NCBI RefSeq assembly: GCF_003855095.1
Contig: NZ_CP033972.1
Coordinates: 1,922,001-1,986,000, forward strand
Direction of reading: 5' to 3'
Origin: Gordonia insulae
GTDB taxonomy: Bacteria > Actinomycetota > Actinomycetes > Mycobacteriales > Mycobacteriaceae
DNA length: 64,000 bases
Shown here: one piece after another, positions 42,501-52,194 of the stretch
Numbering within the stretch: the first letter of the stretch is position 1
Layout of the letters: each line of letters opens with the position of its first letter
Notes under the pieces: model-generated
Seen by the model: only the letters and a program-made list of their open reading frames with translations
Databases searched by the model: none
What the model was told of the DNA's origin: nothing
Position numbers and translations under genes: made by a program

Positions 42501-42746
42501 CTACTCATAGTGCGGCGGCCGATTGGCCTCGTACCAATCCTTAGACGCACCTGTGTGACCTTGATCACACTCATCGGATGTTACCTCAGGGAGGTCGTCA
42601 CCGAACACGTCATCGATTTTCCGCTTGACCCGCCAGCCCGCCGCCGGACCTGCTTCATCGCCGGAATCGCTGGTCATCGCAGATTCCGAGGAGTGGTCGG
42701 GATCACAGTGCGACCCGGTCGCGGGCTCGTCAGCGGGGGACGTCAC
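42501..42746 (-). CDS. Small conserved actinobacterial protein ending in WYEANRPPHYE
   Basis: An 81-residue acidic protein. The N-terminal half is Ser/Asp/Glu-rich; the second half has KRKIDDVFGDDLPEVTSDE and ends SKDWYEANRPPHYE. I recall similar C-termini (DDVFG-LP-TTSDE ... WY-NRPPHH) in small proteins of rhodococci and mycobacteria, so the call as a real gene rests on that pattern. The GTG at 42746 lies 4 bases past the moaB2 stop, so it is probably translationally coupled. No function is known to me; it may bind a partner through the Trp/Tyr/Pro tail. Confidence 0.65.
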   Translation of the reverse strand: MTSPADEPATGSHCDPDHSSESAMTSDSGDEAGPAAGWRVKRKIDDVFGDDLPEVTSDECDQGHTGASKDWYEANRPPHYE

Positions 42747-42750
42747 GGGC

Positions 42751-43344
42751 TCAGAACTCGCTGATCGCCTCGATCACATGCTTGGCCAACGGCGCGACGG
42801 TCGCCATGCCGTCACGCACCGCCGCGCGCGAGTTCGCGAGGTTCACCACGAGGGTCTGGCCGGAGATCCCGGCCAGACCACGGGACAGGCCACCGTCGGT
42901 CGCGCCCGCGGCGAGGCCGGAGCTGCGGACCGCCTCCTCGATGCCACGCAGTCGCCGATCCAGGAGCGCCTCGGTCGCCTCCGGGGCGACATCACGTGCC
43001 CCCACGCCGACACCACCCACGGACACGACGAGGTCGACACCGCCGATCACCGCGGTGTTCAGCGCATTGCGGATCTCCACCTCGTCCCCGGACACGGCGA
43101 CCGTGGCGTCGACATGGAAACCTGCCTCGCCGAGGAGTTCCCCCACGAGTGGGCCGAGCAGGCTCTGATCCTCACCGTGGGCGGCACGATCGTCGACGAC
43201 GACGACCAGGGCCCGGCCGATCTCGTCGCCGGTTGCGGACACACGTCCGTCGTCGTCGCTGTGACGTGCGACGAACTCACGTGCGGCCGCATCTGCGGCC
43301 ACCACGTCGTCGGGGTCGATGGCGGTGGATCCGGAGTCGCTCAT
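42751..43344 (-). CDS. moaB2: Molybdenum cofactor biosynthesis MoaB/Mog-family protein (MoaB2-like)
   Basis: A 197-residue protein of the MoaB/Mog family, which adenylylates molybdopterin before molybdenum insertion. Visible: RALVVVVDDRAAHGEDQSLLGPLVGELLGEAGF, VDLVVSVGGVGVGARDVAPEATEALLDRRLRGIEEAVRSSGL and GISGQTLVVNLANSRAAVRDGM. The usual TGGTG-x4-D-x-T/P-E core reads VGGVGVGARDVAPEA, so the first Thr/Gly positions differ. The ATG at 43344 has GAGAGG upstream. It lies in the conserved mprAB-pepD-moaB2 unit (Rv0984). The nitrate reductase in this window needs such a cofactor, though the pathway genes beyond this are not here. Confidence 0.85.
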   Translation of the reverse strand: MSDSGSTAIDPDDVVAADAAAREFVARHSDDDGRVSATGDEIGRALVVVVDDRAAHGEDQSLLGPLVGELLGEAGFHVDATVAVSGDEVEIRNALNTAVIGGVDLVVSVGGVGVGARDVAPEATEALLDRRLRGIEEAVRSSGLAAGATDGGLSRGLAGISGQTLVVNLANSRAAVRDGMATVAPLAKHVIEAISEF

Positions 43345-43383
43345 TCTCAACCTCTCTGCTCCATGACGGAGATCGTGCGGGAA

Positions 43384-44811
43384 CTAACCGGTGCGCAGGG
43401 TCTCCAATGTGACCTGCGCGGTTCGGGTCTGGCCGTTGACGACATAGGTGATGGTGACGTTGTCGCCCGGTGCGTGTGAGCGAACGGCAGCCACCAGGGC
43501 ATCACCGCTCGCGATGTTGCGGTCGTCGACCTTGGTGACCACCGCACCCTGCGGGATACCCGCCTTGTCCGCCGGGCCGCCCGCCGTCACATCGGAGATG
43601 TAGGCGCCCGGTTGCTCGACCTCGGTGTTCGCCCGCACCGACACACCGAGCCCGGCCTGCGTGGCCTTACCGGTGTCACGCAGTTCGTAGGCCACCCGGA
43701 TCGCCTGGTCGATCGGGATCGCGAAACCCAGACCGATGCTGCCGCCCTGCTGTTCCGCGGAGGCCCCCAGGGTCGCGATCGCGGTGTTGATCCCGATCAA
43801 CGCCCCTTTGGCGTTCACCAGGGCGCCGCCGGAGTTACCGGGGTTGATCGCCGCGTCCGTCTGGATGGCGTCGATCACCGATGTCGTCCCGGATTCCCGG
43901 GAGGTCGACACCGGGCGGTTGAGCGCGCTGATGATGCCGGTCGTCACGGTGCCCTCGAGACCGAGTGGCGCACCGATCGCGATGACGTCCTGGCCCACCG
44001 CGAGATTGTTCGAGGTACCGATGTTGATCGGGGTGAGGCCGGACTTATCCACCTTGATGACCGCGATGTCGGAGATCGGGTCCGCGCCCAGCACCCGCGC
44101 AGGTGACCGCGAGCCGTCAGAGAAGATGACCAACACCTCGCTGGCGCGCGCGGCACCGGCCTCGGACACGACATGGTTGTTGGTCATGATGACGCCGTCC
44201 GCGGACAGGACGACCCCGGATCCACCGCCCTCGGCGTTGCCCGACCGCACGATGATCGAGACCACCGACGGCAGCACGCTGGCCGCGACCTCCTGGACCG
44301 ACCCCGCTGGTGCCTCGACCTGACCGGCCGACCCGCTGTTGGGGTCGCCACCGAGGGGTCCGGTGTGCGCCGCCGACGAGGAATCGTCGGTCACGTTCGC
44401 ACCGATCACACCGCCCGCGACACCGGCGACGAGTGCGAGCACCACGGCACCCACGGCCAGTGCGGCCTTCGCGCCACCCCCGGACTTCTTCTTCGGCGCC
44501 GGTTCGCCCTGGCCGTGGGCCGGGATCCCCGATGTCGGCGCACCGGGTCCGCTCTGGCCGGCGGCGTACTGAGGCTGGGTGGGGAACGGTGCCGACGGTG
44601 GTGACCCGTACGGATCGGCGTAGCGCTGGGTCGACGCGGCGTGGTGGCCGTAGGTATTCGCATCAGGTCCCTGCCCGGGCGCCTGGCCGGCCTGCGGATA
44701 GGGGTTGGACCCATAGCCGGGTGCACCGTACTGACCTGGCGAGCCATACGGATTCTGACCGGGCCCGTTGCCGGGGCCGTACGGATCGCCCTGCGAACCG
44801 CCACTCGTCAT
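43384..44811 (-). CDS. pepD: HtrA/DegP-family serine protease PepD, membrane-anchored
   Basis: A 475-residue protease. Residues 1-120 are a cytoplasmic Gly/Pro/Tyr/Gln-rich stretch; about 125-150 is one membrane helix (AALAVGAVVLALVAGVAGGVIGANV). The trypsin-like domain follows with all catalytic residues: His in VIMTNNHVVSE, Asp in DPISDIAVIKVD and Ser in INPGNSGGALVN. A PDZ domain (LGVSVRANTEVEQPGAYISDVTAGGPADKAGI) ends the protein. It degrades or refolds damaged envelope proteins, like Rv0983, which belongs to the MprAB regulon. The ATG at 44811 has GGAAGAC upstream. It is downstream of mprAB on the same strand. Confidence 0.93.
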   Translation of the reverse strand: MTSGGSQGDPYGPGNGPGQNPYGSPGQYGAPGYGSNPYPQAGQAPGQGPDANTYGHHAASTQRYADPYGSPPSAPFPTQPQYAAGQSGPGAPTSGIPAHGQGEPAPKKKSGGGAKAALAVGAVVLALVAGVAGGVIGANVTDDSSSAAHTGPLGGDPNSGSAGQVEAPAGSVQEVAASVLPSVVSIIVRSGNAEGGGSGVVLSADGVIMTNNHVVSEAGAARASEVLVIFSDGSRSPARVLGADPISDIAVIKVDKSGLTPINIGTSNNLAVGQDVIAIGAPLGLEGTVTTGIISALNRPVSTSRESGTTSVIDAIQTDAAINPGNSGGALVNAKGALIGINTAIATLGASAEQQGGSIGLGFAIPIDQAIRVAYELRDTGKATQAGLGVSVRANTEVEQPGAYISDVTAGGPADKAGIPQGAVVTKVDDRNIASGDALVAAVRSHAPGDNVTITYVVNGQTRTAQVTLETLRTG

Positions 44812-44960
44812 GTCGTCTTCCTTGCTCTCCGACAGCCGCCACACCCGGCGATTGTCCCGACTGCCTGCGGGCCGACTCGCGCCGATCCCGATCCCGATCC
44901 TCAACCCTAGGGGATCAGGTACGGCAGTCGGTGACCAACGGTCGTGGTCCGCCCACACAA

Positions 44961-46460
44961 CTACTGACGAACGACCTGCGGTGAAGGTTCCTCGGGCGTC
45001 GGACTACCGGGCAGTGTCATTCGGATGAGCGCCCCGCCGAGATCGGACTGTTCGGCGCGAACCGTGCCGCCGTGCCGGGCGACGGCCTGTCGCACGATCG
45101 CCAGACCGAGTCCCGATCCCGGCATCGACCTCGACTGGGTGGACCGATAGAAGCGCTCGAACACCAACTCCCGGTCCTCCTCGGGTATGCCGGGTCCGGC
45201 ATCGGCGACGGTCAGCTCCGCCGTCGCAGCGTCGATCTGACGCAACCGCACCTGTACCGGCCGACCGCGCGGACTCCATTTCGCCGCGTTGTCCAACACG
45301 TTCAGCACCGCCCGGTTGAGTCCGTGCTCCTCGCCGAAGACGAACCACGGTGTCAGATCTGTGTGGAAATCGACGTCGCTGCGCCGTCGTCGGATCCGTT
45401 CCAGAGTGCGGGTGATCACCTCCGTCAGATCGACCTCCTCGTGGACCACCTCGGGGGCGTCCTCACGCGCGAGATCCACCAGATCACCGACGAGCGTGGA
45501 CAGTTCCTCGATCTGCGCCATGACGTCGGACCGCAACTCGACCATGTCCTGCGCGGGCATCAGCGGCGCGCCGGGCTCGCTCGCCGCGATGAGCAACTCG
45601 AGATTCGTCCGCAACGACGTCAACGGGGTGCGGAGCTCGTGACCGGCGTCGGCGACCAACCGCGACTGCCGGTCGCGCGACTCCGCGAGTGCGCGCAGCA
45701 TCGTGTTGAAGCTCTCGGTCAACCGGGCCAGCTCGTCGTTGCCCGATACCGGCATCGGGGTCAGATCCTGTGTGCGCGCGACCCTTTCGGCGGCCCGGGT
45801 GAGGCGGCCGACGGGACGGAGGCCGGCACGGGCGACCGTGGTCCCGGCCAGCGCGGCCAGCGCGACCCCGCCCCCACCGACCACCAGCAGCACCCAGGCC
45901 AGGCGCTTGAGCACGCGGTCGGTGTGTAACAGACTCTGCGCCAACACGAGTGTGTTGCCGTCGTCGAGCTTGCGGGCCAGCACCCGCTGATTGCGGATCG
46001 TCCGCAGGCTCTGGATGTTGTTGCCCGGACTGTAATCCGACCGTGCGATCTTGCGTTCGACATCCTCGAACGGCACCTCGCCGATCAGGTAGCTCCGCCC
46101 GTCGGGCCGGACCAAGGCCAGGGAGATGTTGGTGGAGAACACCGTTCCGGTGACCAGCGATTCCGGCCGCTCGTTGAGCAACCCGGTCTTCGCGAGCGCC
46201 GTCATGCCGTCGGCGCGACTCTCCAGTTGTGAATCCACCTCGTTGTACATCGCGCGGTACACGACGAAGTAGGCAGCCGCCGCCATCAGACTGACCGAGA
46301 CCAGTACGACGGTCGCCGACAGCAGCGTGACGCGCGTCTTCAGCGACACCGCACGTGTCAACGGCATCGGCGGCCGCATCTCCTTCAGCTCGTCGCGCCG
46401 GCGGCGCAAGAACCCGCGCCGCGTCGACGTCGGCGCGACGGCTGTGGTGTCGGCACGCAC
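44961..46460 (-). CDS. mprB: Sensor histidine kinase MprB
   Basis: A 499-residue sensor kinase. Two membrane helices (about 45-67 and 190-212) flank an extracytoplasmic sensor region of about 120 residues. HAMP follows (AGLRPVGRLTRAAERVART), then the phospho-accepting His box VADAGHELRTPLTSLRTNLELLI, N box NRAVLNVLDNAAKWSPRG, G1 VADAGPGIPEEDRELVFERF and G2 GSGLGLAIVRQAV. It senses envelope stress and phosphorylates MprA. The GTG at 46460 shares one base with the mprA stop. PepD downstream matches the M. tuberculosis order. Confidence 0.93.
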   Translation of the reverse strand: MRADTTAVAPTSTRRGFLRRRRDELKEMRPPMPLTRAVSLKTRVTLLSATVVLVSVSLMAAAAYFVVYRAMYNEVDSQLESRADGMTALAKTGLLNERPESLVTGTVFSTNISLALVRPDGRSYLIGEVPFEDVERKIARSDYSPGNNIQSLRTIRNQRVLARKLDDGNTLVLAQSLLHTDRVLKRLAWVLLVVGGGGVALAALAGTTVARAGLRPVGRLTRAAERVARTQDLTPMPVSGNDELARLTESFNTMLRALAESRDRQSRLVADAGHELRTPLTSLRTNLELLIAASEPGAPLMPAQDMVELRSDVMAQIEELSTLVGDLVDLAREDAPEVVHEEVDLTEVITRTLERIRRRRSDVDFHTDLTPWFVFGEEHGLNRAVLNVLDNAAKWSPRGRPVQVRLRQIDAATAELTVADAGPGIPEEDRELVFERFYRSTQSRSMPGSGLGLAIVRQAVARHGGTVRAEQSDLGGALIRMTLPGSPTPEEPSPQVVRQ

Positions 46461-47146
46461 TAGGGTGGCGTCTCCCGCAGCACGTAGCCGACGCCCCGCA
46501 CGGTGTGGATCAACCGTGATTCACCGTCGGCCTCGGTCTTGCGACGCAGATAGCCGACGTAGACCTCGAGCGCGTTGCCCGACGTCGGGAAGTCGTAGCC
46601 CCAGACCTCCTCGAGGATGCGGCTGCGCGACAGCACCCGACGCGGATTGGCCATCAACATCTCGAGCAGCGCGAACTCGGTGCGGGTCAGGCTGATGCTC
46701 CGCTCGCCGCGCGAGACGTCGCGGGTGACCGGGTCCAGCGTGAGGTCGGCGAACACGAGGGCCTCGGACTCGGCGTCGTCCTCGGGGGTCGCACGGCGCA
46801 GGAGCGCGCGCAGCCGTGCCAGCAACTCCTCGAGCGCGAAGGGTTTGGGCAGGTAGTCGTCGGCGCCCGCGTCGAGGCCCGACACCCGCTCGGACACCGA
46901 ATCGCGGGCGGTCAGGACCAGGATCGGCAGGTCGTCGCCGGCCGAACGCAATCGCCGACAGACCTCGAGGCCGTCGAGGCGCGGCATCATCACGTCCAGG
47001 ATCACCACGTCGGGGCGGTCGGCGACGATCTTCTCGAGGGCTTCGAGCCCGTCGGCCGCGGTTTCGACCGCATAGCCGTTGAAGGACAGCGACCGACGCA
47101 GCGATTCACGGACCGCCCGATCGTCGTCGACCACAAGGATGCGCAT
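46460..47146 (-). CDS. mprA: Response regulator MprA
   Basis: A 228-residue OmpR/PhoB-type regulator. The receiver has the acidic pair (VVDDD), phospho-acceptor Asp in [16 protein letters not shown], Thr in LVLTARDS and Lys in [12 protein letters not shown]. The C-terminal winged helix has [34 protein letters not shown] and [30 protein letters not shown]. It controls envelope-stress genes such as pepD. The ATG is at 47146. It is the first gene of mprA-mprB-pepD-moaB2-small gene. Upstream, a divergent secreted-protein gene starts at 47278. Confidence 0.94.
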   Translation of the reverse strand: MRILVVDDDRAVRESLRRSLSFNGYAVETAADGLEALEKIVADRPDVVILDVMMPRLDGLEVCRRLRSAGDDLPILVLTARDSVSERVSGLDAGADDYLPKPFALEELLARLRALLRRATPEDDAESEALVFADLTLDPVTRDVSRGERSISLTRTEFALLEMLMANPRRVLSRSRILEEVWGYDFPTSGNALEVYVGYLRRKTEADGESRLIHTVRGVGYVLRETPP

Positions 47147-47264
47147 ACCTACAGTCTTATCGTGAACTGCTGAGATGTGTCTGAGGACGGCACCTGTTGG
47201 TCGTCGTGTCGTTCGCGCAGGTGTGGCGGCGTGTCTGGCTGTTCTGCCGCCGCCACCGGTCGGC

Positions 47265-47270
47265 TAGCAT
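47265..47270 (+). promoter_or_regulatory. Candidate -10 box (TAGCAT) for the secreted protein gene
   Basis: TAGCAT at 47265-47270 ends 7 bases before the GTG at 47278, so the mRNA would be leaderless. The same TAGCAT-to-start arrangement is seen at 902-914. No -35 was recognised. Confidence 0.4.
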
Positions 47271-47277
47271 TCGCGGC

Positions 47278-47769
47278 GTGAACCGATTCCGCCGTGGCGT
47301 CGTCGCCGGCCTCGTGAGTGTCTCCGCAGCCCTCGCCGCCGTGGCGGCGACCGGCGGCGCACCCGGCGCGGCGGGCGCGGCACCCGCGACCTGCACTCCG
47401 GACCGTCAACTCGCGGCGGCCGACGCCTACATCACCGCGCTCGGCGATCGCACCACGGCGGGCGCGGTGCCCTTCGCGCGCGACGCGGTCCGGTACGAGA
47501 ACGGGCTGCAGACCGGGTTCTCCGGTGAGCAGATGCGGCGCGACCTCGACCTGCACATCCAATACTCCGTGATGACCGCGCCCCGGGTCCTCTCCCGGAC
47601 GGTCGGCGCACACGGCGACCCCGACGTGCTCGCCTACCGGTTCGTCGTGCCGGTGGTGATCGGCGGCGCCCACATCGTCGACGCACCGACCGACGAGACC
47701 TTCCGCATCCCCCGCTCGACCTGCCTCATCCAGCGCATCGACGCGCGCATCACGCTCGCGCCGGTCTGA
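47278..47769 (+). CDS. Secreted protein, DUF8021-like
   Basis: A 163-residue protein. Residues 1-39 form a signal peptide (basic NRFRRG, hydrophobic VVAGLVSVSAALAAVAA, Ala/Gly-rich cut region near AGAAPA). The mature part has TPDRQLAAADAYITALGDRTTAGAVPFARDAVRYENGLQTGFSG and later YRFVVPVVIGG, AHIVDAPTDETFRIP, which resemble SnoaL-like/DUF8021 secreted proteins of mycobacteria. Function is unknown. GTG 47278 follows a -10 box by 7 bases. It is divergent from mprA with a gap of 131 bases. Confidence 0.7.
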   Translation: MNRFRRGVVAGLVSVSAALAAVAATGGAPGAAGAAPATCTPDRQLAAADAYITALGDRTTAGAVPFARDAVRYENGLQTGFSGEQMRRDLDLHIQYSVMTAPRVLSRTVGAHGDPDVLAYRFVVPVVIGGAHIVDAPTDETFRIPRSTCLIQRIDARITLAPV

Positions 47770-47827
47770 CCTCCGACGCCTGCCGCACAGGTGCCCGCCC
47801 ACCCTGTGAGGTCAAGTTGATAGGCGC

Positions 47828-47854
47828 GTAACTGGACGCTTTGAATCAGGAAAC
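47828..47854 (+). promoter_or_regulatory. Candidate GlnR site upstream of the nitrate reductase gene
   Basis: GTAAC-n6-CTTTG-n6-GAAAC has 5-base half-sites on an 11-base period, the spacing of actinobacterial GlnR boxes (GTnAC-n6-GAAAC). The outer half-sites match; the middle one does not. It ends 17 bases before the GTG at 47872. A comparable array precedes the nirB operon. Confidence 0.4.
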
Positions 47855-47871
47855 ACGTCCGGACAACGCTG

Positions 47872-50800
47872 GTGAGCGTGAAGTCCGTCGACATCGTCCA
47901 TTCGCTGTGCGCCTACTGCGGGGTGGGCTGTGGCATGGACCTTGCGGTCGACGAGAACGGCCAGGTGGCCAAGACCGTCGGACGCAAGGACCACCCGACC
48001 AATTTCGGCCGTCTCTGCACCAAGGGATCCACCACCGCCGACATGCTGGCGGCCGGCGGCCGGCTCGTCACGCCGATGGTCCGCCCGGAGCGGGGCGACT
48101 CCCCCACACCCGCGGACATGGACCAGGTGATCACCGACACCGCCCGCCGGCTGCGCGCCATCATCGACGAGGACGGCCCCGACGCCGTTGCCCTGTACGT
48201 CTCCGGCCAGATGTCGATGGAGGCACAGTATCTGTCCAACAAGCTGGCGAAGGGCTTCATCGGCACCAATCAGATCGAGTCGAACTCGCGGCTGTGCATG
48301 GCCAGCGCAGGTACCGGGTACAAGCAGTCACTGGGCTCCGACGGACCGCCCGGGTCGTATCAGGATTTCGATCACGCCGACGTCTTCTTCGTCATCGGAT
48401 CGAATATGGCCGACTGCCACCCGATCCTGCACATGCGCATGATGGACCGCATCAAGGCCGGCGCGAAACTGATCGTCGTCGATCCCCGCCGCACCGCCAC
48501 CGCCGACAAATGTGACCTGTTCCTGCAGGTGAAGCCGGGTACCGACCTCGCGCTGCTCAACGGCCTGCTCCACCTGTTGATCACCGGCGGACACGTCGAC
48601 CAGGACTTCGTGGCGTCCTACACCGACGGTTTCGAGCAGATGCCGGACTTCGCCGGGCAGTACCCGCCGGACGTGGTCGCCGAGATCACCGGTATCCCCG
48701 TCGACGACCTGCACCGTGCCGCCGAGATGATCGGCACCGCCGACAACTGGATGAGTTGCTGGACGATGGGCCTCAATCAGTCGACGCACGGCACCTGGAA
48801 CACCAACGCGCTGATCAACCTGCACCTGGCCACCGGCGCGATCTGCCGACTCGGCAGCGGCCCGTTCTCGCTGACCGGTCAGCCGAACGCGATGGGCGGA
48901 CGCGAGATGGGCTACATGGGCCCGGGGCTGCCGGGCCAACGCGCGGTCATCTCCGCCGACGACCGCGAGTTCGTCGAGACCCGCTGGGGCGTGGAGCCGG
49001 GGACGCTGCGCACCGACGTCGGCGGCGGCACCATCGACATGTTCGAGCGGATGGCCGACGGGCAGATCCGGGCCTGCTGGATCATCTGCACCAACCCGGT
49101 GGCATCGGTGGCCAACCGGTCCACGGTCATCGCCGGGCTCGAGCGTGCCGAGTTGGTCATCACCCAGGACGCGTTCGCCGAGACCGAGACCAACGCATAC
49201 GCCGATGTGGCACTGCCGGCAGCCCTGTGGTCGGAGTCGACCGGCACGATGGTCAACTCCGAGCGCAACATCACCCTCTTCGAACCTGCGCTGGGCGCAC
49301 CCGGCCAGGCGCAGCCGGACTGGCAGATCATCGCGCGGATCGCCTGCGAGATGGGTTACGCCGACGCCTTCTCCTATTCGTGTGCCGAGGAGATCTTCGA
49401 CGAGATCCGCGAGTTCGCCAATCCGCGTACCGGCTACGACCTGCGCGGCGTCACCTACGACGGGCTACGTCGCACCCCCATGCAGTGGCCGTCCCCGCCC
49501 GAGGACCTCATCGAGGGGTCCAACCCCGGAGGTCGCAACCCGATCCGCTATCTCAACGACGGTGTCAGCCAGACGCTGTACCGCGCCGCCGACGGCTCCA
49601 CCCCGGCGCTGGCCTTCGCCACGCCGACGCGGCGCGCCCAGTTCTTCGCCCGCCCGCATGTGGATCCGGCCGAGATGCCCGACGACGACTTCCCGGTCCT
49701 GCTGAACACGGGCCGACTTCCCCACCAGTGGCACACGCTCACCAAGACCGGTCGGGTGGCCAAGCTGAACAAGTTGGCACCCGGCCCGTTCGTGGAGATC
49801 CATCCCGACGACGCCGCACGGCTCGGCATCGGCGCCAAGGACCAGGTGGAAGTGGCGTCCCGGCGCGGCCGCGCGGTCCTGCCGGCCTCGGTCTCCGACC
49901 GGGTACGACCGGGCAACTGCTTCGTGCCGTTCCACTGGAACGACATGTTCGGCGAGGATCTGGCCATCAACGCCGTCACCTCCGACGCGATCGACCCGCT
50001 CTCCCAGCAGCCCGAGTTCAAGGTCTGCGCGGTCACCCTGACCAGGGTCTCCGGACCACAGACCGAGGAGGACCCCGCGACCGATACACCGGGTGTCACC
50101 ACGACCGGCGAGCACCGGGTCGTCGACAGCCCAGTCGATGCACTCGCATCTGCGTTGGGTCTCTCGGCGCTCGAGGTCATCCGGCCGTCGGATGCCGAAC
50201 GCACCTATCTCGCGGGGATCATCGCCGGACTGCGGGCCCAGCCTCTCGTCGGCGAGCGCCCCTACCTGCCGGCGGGGGCGCCGTTGCGCGCCGAGGTCCA
50301 CGCCTGGGCGGCCGGTCTGATCGACGGCATCTTCGCGCGGACCCCGCACCCCGGCGCAGCTGTGCCCGGCGACGTCGGGAACGACGCCGCGGCCCAGGCG
50401 GCACGCGACGTCATCACCGTGCTGTGGGCGTCCCAGATGGGCAACGCCGAGGAGTTCGCCACCGAGACCGCAGATCACATCCGTGCGAAGGGCTTCGACG
50501 TCACGGTCACCGAGATGGATGCGGCCGACGTCGAGGCGCTGACGGGCACGGCCCTGTTCGTCAGCTCGACGACCGGCGACGGCGAACCGCCGGACAACGG
50601 GTCGGCGTTCTGGGACGCGCTGAGCGGCGACTCGGCTCCGGACCTGTCCGGATTGCGTTACGCCGTACTGGCGTTCGGCGATTCGAGCTACGACAACTTC
50701 TGCGGGCACGGCCGCAATCTCGACGAGCGACTCGTCGAGCTCGGCGCCCAGCGGCTCCTCGAACGCGTCGACTGCGAACCCGACTTCGAGGAACCTGCGG

Positions 50801-52050
50801 GTCAGTGGCTGGACCGGGTGCACACCGTGATCGGCTCGGACAACGCGTCGGTTCCGACGTCGGCGGATCAGGTCACGGTGGTCAGTGAACCGGCCGACTC
50901 GCCGGCGCAGCCGTCGGTGCGGACCGCGCCCGCCTACTCGAAGAAGAGTCCGTTGGTGACCCATCTGTCGCGCAATGTGAAGTTGAGTGCCGACGGGTCG
51001 CAGAAGGACGTGCGCAACTTCGGTTTTCACCTGCCCGGCGACGCGATGAGTTACAAAGCCGGCGACGCTCTTGGTGTCTGGCCACTCAACAACGCGTCTC
51101 TCATCGACGAATGGCTCGACGTCACCGGACTCGACGGCGGCGAGATCGTCGATGCCCCCGGTGGTGACGAGATGCCGCTGCACCGTGCGCTGCGCGAGCG
51201 GCTGGAGTTCGCCAAGGTCACACCGGATTTCATGCGTTTCGTGGCCGACCGCAACGGGTCGGCACATCTGCATTCGTTGGCCGCCGCGGGCAACAAGAAG
51301 GACATGGAGTCGTGGACCTGGGGCCGCCAGACGGTCGACGTGCTGACCGAGTACCCGGTGAAGGCAGACGCGGATGAGTGGATCTCCGTACTGAAACCTC
51401 TTCAGCCACGGTCGTATTCGATCTCCTCGAGTCCGCTGCACAATCCGGAGGAGGTAGAACTCACGGTGTCGGCCGTGCGCTACAACCTGCACGGCAAACC
51501 GCGCGGCGGCGTGTGCTCGACGTTCCTGGCCGACCACTGCGACGCGCAGGAGATCGGTGTGTTCGTGACGTCGACGACCCATTTTCGGCCCCCGACCGAT
51601 CCGGATACGCCGATGATCATGATCGGACCCGGCACCGGCGTCGCACCGTTCCGCGGCTTCCTGCGTGAGCGTCAGGCACAGGGCCACGAGGGCAAGAACT
51701 GGTTGTTCTTCGGCGAGCAGTACTCGGCCACCGACTTCTACTACCGTGACGAGCTCACGACGATGCTCTCCGACGGGTTGCTGACCCGGCTCGACGTCGC
51801 ATTCTCGCGCGATCAGGAACGCAAGATCTATGTTCAGGATCGCATGCGCGAACACGGCGAGGAGATCTACCGCTGGCTGCACGACGGCGCGCACGTCTAC
51901 GTCTGCGGGGACGCGACCCGGATGGCCAAGGACGTCGACGCGACCCTCAAGGAGATCGTCGCCCACCACGGCCGGCGCTCACCCGCCGGCGCGGAGTCGT
52001 ACGTGAAGGCGCTGGCAGCGGACAAACGGTACGTGCGGGACGTGTACTGA
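47872..52050 (+). CDS. Assimilatory nitrate reductase fused to a CysJ-like NADPH flavoprotein
   Basis: A 1392-residue single-chain enzyme for nitrate to nitrite. Residues 1-730 are a molybdopterin oxidoreductase: a [4Fe-4S] site (C13, C16, C20, C49 in [13 protein letters not shown] and GRLCTKG), the Mo-ligand Cys142 in [11 protein letters not shown], and the C-terminal [18 protein letters not shown]. After a linker of about 110 residues comes a flavodoxin domain (845-985: [39 protein letters not shown]). A CPR-type FAD/NADP domain follows (from about 1016: [54 protein letters not shown]). This makes it self-sufficient with NAD(P)H. The GTG at 47872 is the start. Fused forms occur in other actinobacteria. 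A GlnR-like site lies upstream. Confidence 0.93.
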   Translation: MSVKSVDIVHSLCAYCGVGCGMDLAVDENGQVAKTVGRKDHPTNFGRLCTKGSTTADMLAAGGRLVTPMVRPERGDSPTPADMDQVITDTARRLRAIIDEDGPDAVALYVSGQMSMEAQYLSNKLAKGFIGTNQIESNSRLCMASAGTGYKQSLGSDGPPGSYQDFDHADVFFVIGSNMADCHPILHMRMMDRIKAGAKLIVVDPRRTATADKCDLFLQVKPGTDLALLNGLLHLLITGGHVDQDFVASYTDGFEQMPDFAGQYPPDVVAEITGIPVDDLHRAAEMIGTADNWMSCWTMGLNQSTHGTWNTNALINLHLATGAICRLGSGPFSLTGQPNAMGGREMGYMGPGLPGQRAVISADDREFVETRWGVEPGTLRTDVGGGTIDMFERMADGQIRACWIICTNPVASVANRSTVIAGLERAELVITQDAFAETETNAYADVALPAALWSESTGTMVNSERNITLFEPALGAPGQAQPDWQIIARIACEMGYADAFSYSCAEEIFDEIREFANPRTGYDLRGVTYDGLRRTPMQWPSPPEDLIEGSNPGGRNPIRYLNDGVSQTLYRAADGSTPALAFATPTRRAQFFARPHVDPAEMPDDDFPVLLNTGRLPHQWHTLTKTGRVAKLNKLAPGPFVEIHPDDAARLGIGAKDQVEVASRRGRAVLPASVSDRVRPGNCFVPFHWNDMFGEDLAINAVTSDAIDPLSQQPEFKVCAVTLTRVSGPQTEEDPATDTPGVTTTGEHRVVDSPVDALASALGLSALEVIRPSDAERTYLAGIIAGLRAQPLVGERPYLPAGAPLRAEVHAWAAGLIDGIFARTPHPGAAVPGDVGNDAAAQAARDVITVLWASQMGNAEEFATETADHIRAKGFDVTVTEMDAADVEALTGTALFVSSTTGDGEPPDNGSAFWDALSGDSAPDLSGLRYAVLAFGDSSYDNFCGHGRNLDERLVELGAQRLLERVDCEPDFEEPAGQWLDRVHTVIGSDNASVPTSADQVTVVSEPADSPAQPSVRTAPAYSKKSPLVTHLSRNVKLSADGSQKDVRNFGFHLPGDAMSYKAGDALGVWPLNNASLIDEWLDVTGLDGGEIVDAPGGDEMPLHRALRERLEFAKVTPDFMRFVADRNGSAHLHSLAAAGNKKDMESWTWGRQTVDVLTEYPVKADADEWISVLKPLQPRSYSISSSPLHNPEEVELTVSAVRYNLHGKPRGGVCSTFLADHCDAQEIGVFVTSTTHFRPPTDPDTPMIMIGPGTGVAPFRGFLRERQAQGHEGKNWLFFGEQYSATDFYYRDELTTMLSDGLLTRLDVAFSRDQERKIYVQDRMREHGEEIYRWLHDGAHVYVCGDATRMAKDVDATLKEIVAHHGRRSPAGAESYVKALAADKRYVRDVY

Positions 52051-52194
52051 GTTCCCGGAGCTCCCGAAAGCGGTCCACGCACCGGGGCGACTCGCCCACC
52101 AAAGACGGCGGACGACAGCAGTGACCGGCTAGTGCCAACTCGTCCGTGCGCCACAGGGTTCCCCCGGCGCACCCGAGTGCGCGAGGGTCCGATC

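Noticed and set aside
42444-42764. A 106-residue plus-strand frame
   Set aside because: It overlaps the small coupled gene at 42501-42746, which has a conserved-type tail and operon position; the plus frame is hydrophobic/Arg mixed without a signal or domain.
47149-47802. A 217-residue minus-strand frame between mprA and the nitrate reductase gene
   Set aside because: Opposes the secreted-protein gene, which has a signal peptide and a -10 box; the minus frame has neither.
49465-51969. An 834-residue minus-strand frame inside the nitrate reductase gene
   Set aside because: Antisense of a well-conserved gene; no domain, composition of a shadow frame.
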